Below are positions 9,201 through 15,895 of a DNA stretch of 41,376 nt, in pieces. Where the stretch lies: contig JAHDCQ010000012.1 of the NCBI GenBank assembly GCA_020629845.1, forward strand, positions 1 through 41,376, in the 5' to 3' direction. Below the pieces are notes generated by a model. The model was not told where the DNA came from and did no database searches. It saw only the letters and a program-made list of their open reading frames with translations. The stretch comes from Saprospiraceae bacterium (GTDB lineage Bacteria > Bacteroidota > Bacteroidia > Chitinophagales > Saprospiraceae). Position 1 is the stretch's first letter. Every line of letters begins with the position of its first letter. A program made the translations under genes and the position numbers.

Positions 9201-10212
9201 TAATTCTGATATTCAGCAATGGGAGAAGGGGAAGTTTCAATTTGTCATAGAAAACAAGGGAAATATTGATATAGATAGCGTAGTGATTGCTTTTCGCCTG
9301 CTGCCTGAAAAAGTAATCATTGCAGGTGGCACAAGCCCCATAATGACTGACGGAAACTTTAATGTATTAAGAGAATACAATTCCTTAGAATACGCTGATT
9401 ACTCAGAATGGGAATTTATTGATTTGCCTAGTGGTGCTAGTGACACACTCACACTCCAATTGTTTAGTAAAGTACCACGTCTAGATTTTCTGGCAGAAGT
9501 AAAATATGCATTAGGTCGGTACACTCCTGATATAGATTCTTATCCTAATAATCGTCATCCTCACGAAGATGATATTGTATTTTTCAAAGCTATTCCAGCC
9601 CTACCCGATTTGGTGTTACAAAATATCGAATCTCCTTTAGTATTTCCAGTAGGCGAAGTGAGTCGTTTCGGTTTGGAAATCGCAAATATTGGTGCAAAAA
9701 CTGTACAAGGCGATTTTGAAATACAATTCGTACTCTCCAATGATGAAATATTGAGTGATGATGACCTTCCAGTTGGTGCTATTGCCACAGGAAACTTAGG
9801 TGTTGGTGTATTTCGCTCAACCGCAGCCGTAGATATTTCTTCGGTGGTTGCTGTGGGCAATTATTTCCTTATCGCTACTGTAGATGCAAATGCACAAATA
9901 ACAGAAAGCAACGAACAAAATAATCAGCAAGCAATACCCATAACTGTTTTTGAAAATATGGCTGCGCCGACAGGAGGTAATAGAAACTCCAACAAGATTT
10001 TCCTCGCTCCAAATCCGAGTTCAGACATTATACAGATTCATGGCTTGAAAAATGAAAATTCTACTTTTCAAATCTATGATGTATACGGCAAATTAGTCCA
10101 TAATGACAGCTTACATAATAAGCAAATAGAAGTAAAGCATCTGCCTAATGGCATTTATTATTTGAAGTTACAAGAGGTAAAATCACCACTTCGATTTATA
10201 AAAATGGAGTAA
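6247..10212 (+). CDS. Giant T9SS type A surface protein with leucine-rich and CARDB/DUF11-like domains
   Basis: A 1321-residue secreted protein with a signal peptide (about 1-24, ending IAIAQ). Residues about 60-270 hold leucine-rich, receptor-L-like repeats (for example LQGLSQLKKA, LDGLENIDS, LKGLEQLTH). Then come seven beta modules: DUF11-like at about 278 and 419, CARDB at 572-689, a beta module at 693, DUF11-like at 827 and 975, and a second CARDB at 1119-1235. The two CARDB copies are clearly duplicated at DNA level (7960-8315 and 9601-9950). The C-terminus from about 1250 is a type A sorting domain (FLAPNPSSD, YDVYGKLV, LPNGIYYLKL, RFIKME), so the protein should be exported by the type IX system and anchored or released. 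Acidic DxDSxPxN...EDDE motifs close several modules, suggesting calcium binding. Probable adhesin or scaffold; a paralogue follows directly. Confidence 0.85.
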   Translation: MHSFAKTTLLFLAMLFASYTIAIAQIDLELSSSSDTPHLQDYSNVNNHSEIQGFSSEDCIDRQFTFRTQKEIDDFAANYPNCTEVYTIKVAGENITNLQGLSQLKKAVYVIVDSTLVRNLDGLENIDSVSLHVEIRNNSRLQELNLSSLRYAESLYVVNNTILSNLKGLEQLTHTGHLIIHSNRFLRTFKGLENLERVDYLLVIWGNRYLFDVSAIKNADINNGILYVIRYNPLLSVCQILPHLCELIADNRDFFEISNNAAGCNSADEIITSCDEPCSLIDLELSISTDNPDIAPGERGKFILTLENKGTIEATDVRITTFIDKGSLATSISDLEIAVSTGTYDVNYGIGWELNIPAGRSETLEIELTSEVPNLAFFTHVLEAYQPDLDSTPRNSSCRQPKEDDEAFFFSRNGMAANDFTDIEVELSTPTADVGQFQAFPLEIKVHNKGTFAATDFSVKLRECNTENSNFIRTDSPVVYANTDFNASTGTFEELHQTWRIPRLEAGQSATLQVHLYSRTDDIFHLRANAYGYSYIEIDSDPCYDGDYRNCNIDEDDEASIAFNTGERVAELPDLILQNIESPLEFQAGDVSRFELEIANVGTASVQGDFEVQFILSEDGRWDANDLVVGTIPTGNLGLGTFSSNAAVDIPFEIAAGNYFLIGFADANGAIEELNENNNQIALPVTILNEAQDVALEITYASCPHQFPQPKGELSFDVRIQNPNDVPSLPKELGLFKAGLGFDYGDATARLGSFNIPSIPANNSRSFVATYTYPYDEIYFLGDRPNIWIPQVSEGSYFFSLVPDGKNEDGFPNYDYPTDIFCQNTSTDIALDIIGSAKYGYMGSIDYTIRLFNNGPVDAYNLRVLYANNDGHDEYRILENNISDSYTTSLAAGPPEYNQYWNVPYLAAGDSAILKIGHLLTDFYPYGLQHVTADDEVRILPDSFSITTRVVSPNLNDTNPSNNSGTYTAYRNMNGPDLELSMTTDNSDIQQWEKGKFQFVIENKGNIDIDSVVIAFRLLPEKVIIAGGTSPIMTDGNFNVLREYNSLEYADYSEWEFIDLPSGASDTLTLQLFSKVPRLDFLAEVKYALGRYTPDIDSYPNNRHPHEDDIVFFKAIPALPDLVLQNIESPLVFPVGEVSRFGLEIANIGAKTVQGDFEIQFVLSNDEILSDDDLPVGAIATGNLGVGVFRSTAAVDISSVVAVGNYFLIATVDANAQITESNEQNNQQAIPITVFENMAAPTGGNRNSNKIFLAPNPSSDIIQIHGLKNENSTFQIYDVYGKLVHNDSLHNKQIEVKHLPNGIYYLKLQEVKSPLRFIKME

Positions 10213-10213
10213 T

Positions 10214-10335
10214 TATTCAGAAGAGAGAGCAGAGACCACTTTGTTGAGAGAATAGAGACTTAAAATACAACTTTTCATCATCCTTGTCTCTGTTCTCACA
10301 GTGAAACCGTCTCTGCTCTCTGTTCTGCTGAATAG
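10214..10335. repeat. Long inverted repeat with AGAGACC / GTCTCTG seven-base units
   Basis: The left arm 10214-10259 and right arm 10286-10335 are imperfect reverse complements along their full 46-50 nt (TATTCAG at one end, CTGAATA at the other). Units AGAGAGC, AGAGACC and TCTCTGT repeat every seven bases. It begins 2 nt after the stop codon of the upstream giant gene. A degenerate copy of the left arm recurs at 37533-37572. Confidence 0.8.
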
Positions 10336-10427
10336 TTACAAAATGGATTAAGAAGTTATTTTAAAATACGCCTCCGATAGGGTTTATATTCTTACCCTAA
10401 TTAAGTATAAAAATGTAATCAAATACA

Positions 10428-10435
10428 TATCTTCG
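10428..10435 (+). promoter_or_regulatory. Candidate -7 box upstream of the second giant gene
   Basis: TATCTTCG is one mismatch from TAnnTTTG, a common variant in the phylum. Transcription would start near 10442, giving a leader of about 80 nt that contains the hairpin at 10452-10501. No clear -33 element was seen. Confidence 0.35.
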
Positions 10436-10451
10436 TGTTAATAAACAACTT

Positions 10452-10501
10452 AAAGGGAAATTCGGAGCTAAATGATACCAAGCTTAGGATTTCCCTTTTT
10501 G
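10452..10501 (+). terminator. Terminator-like hairpin in the leader, 20 nt before the start codon
   Basis: Stem AAAGGGAAAT (10452-10461) pairs perfectly with ATTTCCCTTT (10489-10498) and is followed by more T residues and TTGC. A secondary pairing is possible inside the loop. This has the form of an intrinsic terminator, yet it sits between a candidate promoter and the ATG at 10521. It may be an attenuator or the 3' end of a short leader RNA. Confidence 0.6.
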
Positions 10502-10520
10502 CTTTCAAATTAATATAATT

Positions 10521-13500
10521 ATGAACCGATTCAAAGTACTTAGAAAACTCCTAATCATTTCACTAGTAGCCCTGAGTCATGCTGCTATCGCGCAAGTAGG
10601 GTACGAAGGGGTGTTTGATACTTCAGACCTAGAAATCCTAAGCAATACCTGCCCCAGAGAATACCCTACGCCTCAAGGCACATTAAGCTTCGATATAACT
10701 ATTCGTAATAATGGAACAGTGCCTTCCGAACCGCAAATGGTAGGTCTCTATCAATTGGGTAATAGTAGACCTGGTTTACAAATTAGAGCAAAATACGGCG
10801 ATGCCGCTATAGGTAGTATTCCCGCAGGACAAACACGCACCTTTTCAGTTCATTTCGACATACCATTGGATTATATCTGGCCACTAGGTGTCTATACAGT
10901 TCATTCTAATATTCTATCCTTAAATGGAGGCGAAACCTTCGATTATGAAATAGATTTATTTTGTCAAAAAAATGAAAGTGATATTGCCGTAACTATTACT
11001 ACCGAGGATGCGACCTATGCCGATGATGGCTTATGCAGCTATACCGTTACCGTTACTAATAATGGCTCAGAAGACGTATATAATCTTCGTACACCTTATG
11101 CACATGGCGATATTTTAGCGAATGGTTTTCCAGAAGTGATGACTTTTACCCCGCCCAATAGTTCATTCGATGGTGGTTTTAATAATCCTTTTTCTTGGAA
11201 TATTCCAATGTTAGCAGTAGGAGAACAAGCGACTTTAGAAGTGAACTTCAGCGTCCCATTTATAGAGCAACTAAATGCACCTCACGATGAAGTACACGTT
11301 TATGCTAATCTTTCAAGTCCACACTTAATAGACAGCAATACCGAAAATAATGGCACAGGTTTAGTATTTAAGAGAAGAGGAGCTATTCAAGAAACCATAG
11401 ACCTAGAACTCTCCATTGGTACGGATACTCCAGACATCGCACAATGGCAGCGCGGTACTTTCACACTCACACTCGAAAACAAAGGCGAAATAGATGTATC
11501 GGGGGCAGTAGTAGAAATGCTACTACCCAATAGCGAAGTGGCACGCGTAGGTAGTTCGCAACCCATTGCATCATCTGGACAATATAGTGAGCCGCGTTGG
11601 ACAAATATCGCTGTACCAGCAGGTGGCTCGGCAACTTTACAGATTGACCTTTTTAGCAAAGTACCTGATTTGAGCCTCTTTGCACAAGTAATCAGCTATG
11701 GCGAATTCACGGATATAGATTCAAGTCCAAATAATGGTATCTGCTGCACTGCCAATGAAGACGACGAAGCCACCTTCCCAAACGACAATAATAGTGGCGG
11801 CGGCGAGGATTTCGATATAGCTAATTTGGAAATACTGGGGAATACCTGCCCTACGCAACATCCACAACCCAATGGAACACTTAGTTTCAATGTAACGGTT
11901 CGGAACAATGCCAATGTAGCTTCGCCTCCGCAAAATTTAAGTCTGTTTCGTATAATAAATTTTGATAGAGGGGCTTTTACGAGCGAAAAATATGACGCAG
12001 CAAGTATTCCAGCTATTCCGGCAGGAGCTACCCGACAATTTACGGTGACCTACAACATTCCCTTTGAACAAATATTGACTAGGGGTACTATACTCGGCTT
12101 CGAAATTTCAGTAGGTACGGAAGTACTGACTTTTTTGGATACTCCCTCCTTTACAGAGCGTGGCTATCCTATTGATATTTTCTGCCAAGAAGATAATAGT
12201 AACGTATCCCTTGTCGTAGAAACAAATACTCCAACCTATGGCGCAGATGGCAAAATTAGCTACAGTCTGTTAGTACATAATGAAGGTCAAACAGATGTGC
12301 ATAATCTTCGACTCATTTATGCTAGAACGGGTCCGCGTGCAGGCTTTGTAAATAATGTGGATTATCCTGCCAATACTTCTATTTACAATACCAATATTGG
12401 TGCATTTTTTTTAGAATCACCTCAATATTGGTTCATACCTGAATTAAAGCCAGGCGAAATGGTGCGTATGCATGTAGATTTTACCATAGCCGCCACAGAA
12501 GCAGCAGATACAAGACTACCCAGCTTTACTGTTGCTACTAATCTTGAAAGTCCACACTTAGTAAATAGCGAAATCAAGGCAGCACAAACCTTTACCCTAG
12601 CAGGAAATCCGTTAGGACTCATTGACTTAGAACTCAGCCTAAGCACCGACACACCAGACATCGCACAATGGCAGCGTGGCACTTACACCCTCACGCTCGA
12701 AAATAAAGGTGAAACAGATGCGACAGGCGTAAGCGTAAGCCTACCACTTCCAAGCAATGAAGTCACCCTCGTAGGTGGCACACGTCCGCGTACAACGGTA
12801 GGCACATACACGCAACCTACTTGGAGTAATATCAACATTCCAGCAGGCGGCATAGCTACACTTACCCTCGATTTATTCAGCAAAGTGCCTAATTTAAATC
12901 TTTTTGCAGAGGTAATGACAGCCGATCAAGAAGACCTTGATTCCACGCCTAATAATAGCGTATGTTGCATCCCAATGGAAGATGACGAAACCACGCTTCT
13001 TTCCGACCTCATTCTTAGCAATGTGATGTTCCCAAGTCAAGTAGAGCGCGGCGAGGATATTCGCTTCGATTTTGATGTAGATAATATAGGCTACGCCACC
13101 GCAGCAGGCGATTTTTCGGTAGGTTTCTACATTTCAGAAGATGAAGACTTGAATGACAACGACCGCTTTATCGGCTTCATCCGCACGGGCGACTTGACGG
13201 TTGGAAAACACGAAGCTAGAACCGTAGCTAATGTAGCCAAGGATGTAATGCCTGGCGAATACTACCTCATCGCAGTAGTGGATGTGGATGGGCAAGTGGT
13301 AGAACTAAATGAAGAAAATAACAAATACACCCAGCGCATAACGGTAGGACAAGTAGGTGATGTGGATTTGGAATTGGCATTTAGCTCTAGTAGCGAAGCT
13401 GTGGCAGCATTTGTACCGCTACCACTCACACTTACTATCACCAATACAGGCGATGGCGATGCGACAGGTGTGGTAGTGTATTTTCCATTGGAGCAGGGCA

Positions 13501-14507
13501 AAGTGGTATTGGAAGGCGGCAATACACCCGTCTTTTCGCAAGGCAATTACAACTATTTCAATGGCATGTGGTATGTAAATGATCTTCCCGCAGGTGCAAG
13601 CGCGACCTTAGATATTCGACTTTTTCCACTAGCAGCAGACTATGTGCCTTTCGCACAAGTCATTGCTATGAATCAAGACGATATAGACTCTACACCAAAC
13701 AATGGAACGTGCTGTACGCCTAATGAGGACGATGAAGTGGCCTTCACAGGCGGTGATAGCGGTGGCGGCAATGCGGATAAAATAGACATTGAGCTATCCA
13801 TATCCACGCCCAAACCAAATGTAGGTAAATTCAAGCAAGTGCCTTTAACAGTAGCTATCGAAAATAAGGGCAACCGCGCTGCTACGGATGTAATTGTGAG
13901 TTTATATGCTTGTGGCTTGGCTGATGTAGGAATCTTCTTTGGTGCAAATGGCATTGTATACGCCAACAGCAACGCCAATACTTCTCTAGGTGGCTACAAT
14001 CTTTTAGAGCAACTTTGGCTGATTCCTAGATTAAATGCAGGACAAAGCGCGACCCTCGATTTCACCCTATATACCCTGACGGATGAGCCTATCAGCGTAG
14101 GAGCTACGACCATTAATTACTTAGAAGACGATATTGATTCTTCGGACGATATAGGTGGCTCGAATTGCGAAGTGCTAGAAGATGATGAAGCCGTCTTAGA
14201 CATCAATACGGGGACTTTCTTGCCCAATCCAGCACTACAGCTAAGGGGCAATAGCAGTACTTCAACGCTAAGAGCATACCCCAATCCTGTTTCGGATGCC
14301 TTGATGGTACAGTTTCAAAATACAGGCGAAGTGGTCAATTATACCGTCTATGATGTACAAGGAAAATTGTATGCAAGCGACACTTGGTCAGCAACAAACG
14401 GCTTCCAAAACGAACGACTTGATGTTACAGATTTGCCTTCAGGCATTTATATACTACAGCTCAATCAGGAAAACCAACAGCAAAGCATCCGCTTCGTTAA
14501 GGAATGA
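10521..14507 (+). CDS. Giant T9SS type A surface protein, paralogue of the upstream gene
   Basis: A 1328-residue secreted protein with a signal peptide (about 1-24, ending AAIAQ). It consists of a three-part module A-B-C that occurs twice in tandem: A1 at about 34, B1 153, C1 293; A2 at 431, B2 560, C2 701. These are followed by one CARDB domain (828-945) and two further DUF11-like domains (947 and 1087). A type A sorting domain closes the protein (LRAYPNPVSD, YDVQGKLY, LPSGIYILQL, IRFVKE; about 1249-1328). Four domains end in the acidic motif DIDSxPNN...CCxxxEDDE or a close variant. Unlike its neighbour it has no leucine-rich N-terminal region. Predicted surface adhesin or structural protein delivered by the type IX system. 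A leader hairpin precedes it, and a repeat array starts within its stop codon. Confidence 0.85.
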   Translation: MNRFKVLRKLLIISLVALSHAAIAQVGYEGVFDTSDLEILSNTCPREYPTPQGTLSFDITIRNNGTVPSEPQMVGLYQLGNSRPGLQIRAKYGDAAIGSIPAGQTRTFSVHFDIPLDYIWPLGVYTVHSNILSLNGGETFDYEIDLFCQKNESDIAVTITTEDATYADDGLCSYTVTVTNNGSEDVYNLRTPYAHGDILANGFPEVMTFTPPNSSFDGGFNNPFSWNIPMLAVGEQATLEVNFSVPFIEQLNAPHDEVHVYANLSSPHLIDSNTENNGTGLVFKRRGAIQETIDLELSIGTDTPDIAQWQRGTFTLTLENKGEIDVSGAVVEMLLPNSEVARVGSSQPIASSGQYSEPRWTNIAVPAGGSATLQIDLFSKVPDLSLFAQVISYGEFTDIDSSPNNGICCTANEDDEATFPNDNNSGGGEDFDIANLEILGNTCPTQHPQPNGTLSFNVTVRNNANVASPPQNLSLFRIINFDRGAFTSEKYDAASIPAIPAGATRQFTVTYNIPFEQILTRGTILGFEISVGTEVLTFLDTPSFTERGYPIDIFCQEDNSNVSLVVETNTPTYGADGKISYSLLVHNEGQTDVHNLRLIYARTGPRAGFVNNVDYPANTSIYNTNIGAFFLESPQYWFIPELKPGEMVRMHVDFTIAATEAADTRLPSFTVATNLESPHLVNSEIKAAQTFTLAGNPLGLIDLELSLSTDTPDIAQWQRGTYTLTLENKGETDATGVSVSLPLPSNEVTLVGGTRPRTTVGTYTQPTWSNINIPAGGIATLTLDLFSKVPNLNLFAEVMTADQEDLDSTPNNSVCCIPMEDDETTLLSDLILSNVMFPSQVERGEDIRFDFDVDNIGYATAAGDFSVGFYISEDEDLNDNDRFIGFIRTGDLTVGKHEARTVANVAKDVMPGEYYLIAVVDVDGQVVELNEENNKYTQRITVGQVGDVDLELAFSSSSEAVAAFVPLPLTLTITNTGDGDATGVVVYFPLEQGKVVLEGGNTPVFSQGNYNYFNGMWYVNDLPAGASATLDIRLFPLAADYVPFAQVIAMNQDDIDSTPNNGTCCTPNEDDEVAFTGGDSGGGNADKIDIELSISTPKPNVGKFKQVPLTVAIENKGNRAATDVIVSLYACGLADVGIFFGANGIVYANSNANTSLGGYNLLEQLWLIPRLNAGQSATLDFTLYTLTDEPISVGATTINYLEDDIDSSDDIGGSNCEVLEDDEAVLDINTGTFLPNPALQLRGNSSTSTLRAYPNPVSDALMVQFQNTGEVVNYTVYDVQGKLYASDTWSATNGFQNERLDVTDLPSGIYILQLNQENQQQSIRFVKE
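10620..12990 (+). repeat. Tandem duplication of a ~1.19-kb module inside the giant gene
   Basis: The segment from about 10620 to 11800 (modules A1-B1-C1) is repeated from about 11811 to 12990 (A2-B2-C2). DNA similarity is highest in the C modules: around 11430-11495 and 12654-12719 the sequences differ at only a few bases, sharing CAGACATCGCACAATGGCAG exactly. This points to a fairly recent duplication or gene conversion. Confidence 0.75.
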
Positions 14508-14627
14508 TGAGTGATGAGTGATGAGTGATGAGTGAAAATTTATATTGGTGCCTAGTCTTTATCCATTGACTGAACCGATAGAAATTTACATAGATAAAAA
14601 CTCATCACTCATATCTCATCGCTCATC
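14506..14627. repeat. Facing seven-base arms GATGAGT / ACTCATC between convergent genes
   Basis: Left arm: four perfect GATGAGT units at 14506-14533, the first overlapping the TGA stop (14505-14507) of the giant gene. Right arm: ACTCATC, ACTCATA, TCTCATC, GCTCATC at 14600-14627, overlapping the stop codon of nth (14626-14628, minus strand). Together they form a long hairpin that spans the whole convergent gap and could terminate both genes. Confidence 0.85.
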
Positions 14628-15276
14628 ACTTCTTATCCCATTCCTGAAATAGGGTCTTTCTCCCAAAATCTTTACAAATGGGGCATTCATAAGGATTATG
14701 TCCGCGTGCGGGGCAGTATTCGCGCCCGAAGAAAATGATTTGCAAATGGAGTTTGTTCCAAGTCTCCTTAGGAAAGAGACGCTTGAGGTCAGCTTCGGTT
14801 TTGCTTACATTTTTGCCAGTACTCAATTTCCAACGGTATGCCAAGCGATGAATATGCGTATCCACAGGAAAAGCAGGCACACCAAAGGCTTGCGACATCA
14901 CTACCGAGGCGGTCTTATGCCCTACCCCAGGCAAGGCTTCCAAAGCTTCAAAACTTTGCGGCACTTCCCCAGCATGTTCATCCAATATAATGTGCGATAA
15001 ATCATAAATGGCTTTCGACTTACGCGGCGACAACCCACAAGGGCGAATAATAGCCCGAATTTCTTCTACAGATAACTGTATCATCTCTTGCGGGCTGGCT
15101 GCGCGCTCAAATAGGAAAGGCGTTACCTTATTCACGCGCTCGTCGGTACATTGGGCCGAGAGTAATACGGCCACTAATAGCGTATATGGATCGCTATGGT
15201 CGAGCGGAATAGGCGTAGTAGGGTATTTGGCTTCTAGTATACTTGCTATTTGTGTTGCGCATTCTTGTTTTGTCAT
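14626..15276 (-). CDS. nth: Endonuclease III (DNA glycosylase/AP lyase) with an incomplete FeS cysteine set
   Basis: A base-excision repair enzyme of 216 residues that removes oxidised pyrimidines and cleaves at abasic sites. The helix-hairpin-helix LPGVGHKTASVV carries the catalytic lysine K121, and FPVDTHIHRL carries the catalytic aspartate D139. LSAQCTDERVNK is the usual N-terminal block. The C-terminal cluster region is odd: C188, C198 and C201 are present (spacing C-x9-C-x2-C), but the fourth cysteine expected six residues later is K207. The classical motif is C-x6-C-x2-C-x5-C. The 4Fe-4S cluster is therefore probably absent or unusual. The gene is alone; its stop codon overlaps a seven-base repeat array shared with the convergent giant gene. 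Confidence 0.93.
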   Translation of the reverse strand: MTKQECATQIASILEAKYPTTPIPLDHSDPYTLLVAVLLSAQCTDERVNKVTPFLFERAASPQEMIQLSVEEIRAIIRPCGLSPRKSKAIYDLSHIILDEHAGEVPQSFEALEALPGVGHKTASVVMSQAFGVPAFPVDTHIHRLAYRWKLSTGKNVSKTEADLKRLFPKETWNKLHLQIIFFGREYCPARGHNPYECPICKDFGRKTLFQEWDKK

Positions 15277-15367
15277 ATTAATATCTTCCTAACGAAGTTT
15301 ACACCAAGCTCTTAATCTTTGTATTTGGACATTTTCTTTTACTATCTGTCATATCTCCAGAGGTGGC

Positions 15368-15895
15368 TTAAGCCGTTTGCTTAGGCGTACGCTTCACAAT
15401 AGCTCCTATGACAGCAGAGATGGGTAATCCAAAAAACAAGGCCGCATTGATAAAACCAATAAAGAAATTTAGGATGGGATTCACCTCCATTTCTTCGAGT
15501 TGCTCACTCGCTTCTAATATTTCATTCTCCGAAGCTCCCATAAAGCGCATAGTTTTTTCAGAAGCCTCTATTTGTGCTTCTGCCGCAATATCCTGCAGGC
15601 TTGGGTCTATTAAAAACATTAAAATCGTGAAGGCAAACATCCCCATAAATGCGCTCACTAAATAGGTAATAAAAGTAGATTTAAAGGCTTCGCCAAAGGT
15701 GATGAGACCGCCTTTTTGCGCGCGCACTTTTGTAGCAGCTATATAGAGCAACGCTAAAGTTATTAGTGTTGCAAACAATGACCAAAGATTGAGCGTAGTA
15801 AAAACTAACTTTGGATCAATGAGGTATTTAGCCAGCAATATCCCAATAGAAACCCCTCCTATGATGAGACCATATTTTACAGCTATGTTGTTCAT
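15368..15895 (-). CDS. DUF4199 family membrane protein
   Basis: A 175-residue inner-membrane protein matching the DUF4199 pattern of Bacteroidota. Hydrophobic segments lie at about 7-24, 36-54, 74-97 and 138-165. A conserved-looking LITFGEAFKSTF stretch joins the second and third segments, and an acidic amphipathic region (IAAEAQIEASEKTMRFMGASENEILEASEQLEE) comes before the last. Function of the family is unknown. The start codon follows the stop of the upstream gene with no intervening base (TAAATG), so the two genes are almost certainly one operon with translational coupling. Confidence 0.8.
   Translation of the reverse strand: MNNIAVKYGLIIGGVSIGILLAKYLIDPKLVFTTLNLWSLFATLITLALLYIAATKVRAQKGGLITFGEAFKSTFITYLVSAFMGMFAFTILMFLIDPSLQDIAAEAQIEASEKTMRFMGASENEILEASEQLEEMEVNPILNFFIGFINAALFFGLPISAVIGAIVKRTPKQTA

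Noticed and set aside
10452-10501. Known riboswitch in the leader of the second giant gene
   Set aside because: I could match it to no known aptamer; only the terminator-like shape is supported.
14506-14627. CRISPR-like array from regularly repeated units
   Set aside because: Units are only seven bases, contiguous, without unique spacers, and no cas gene is present.
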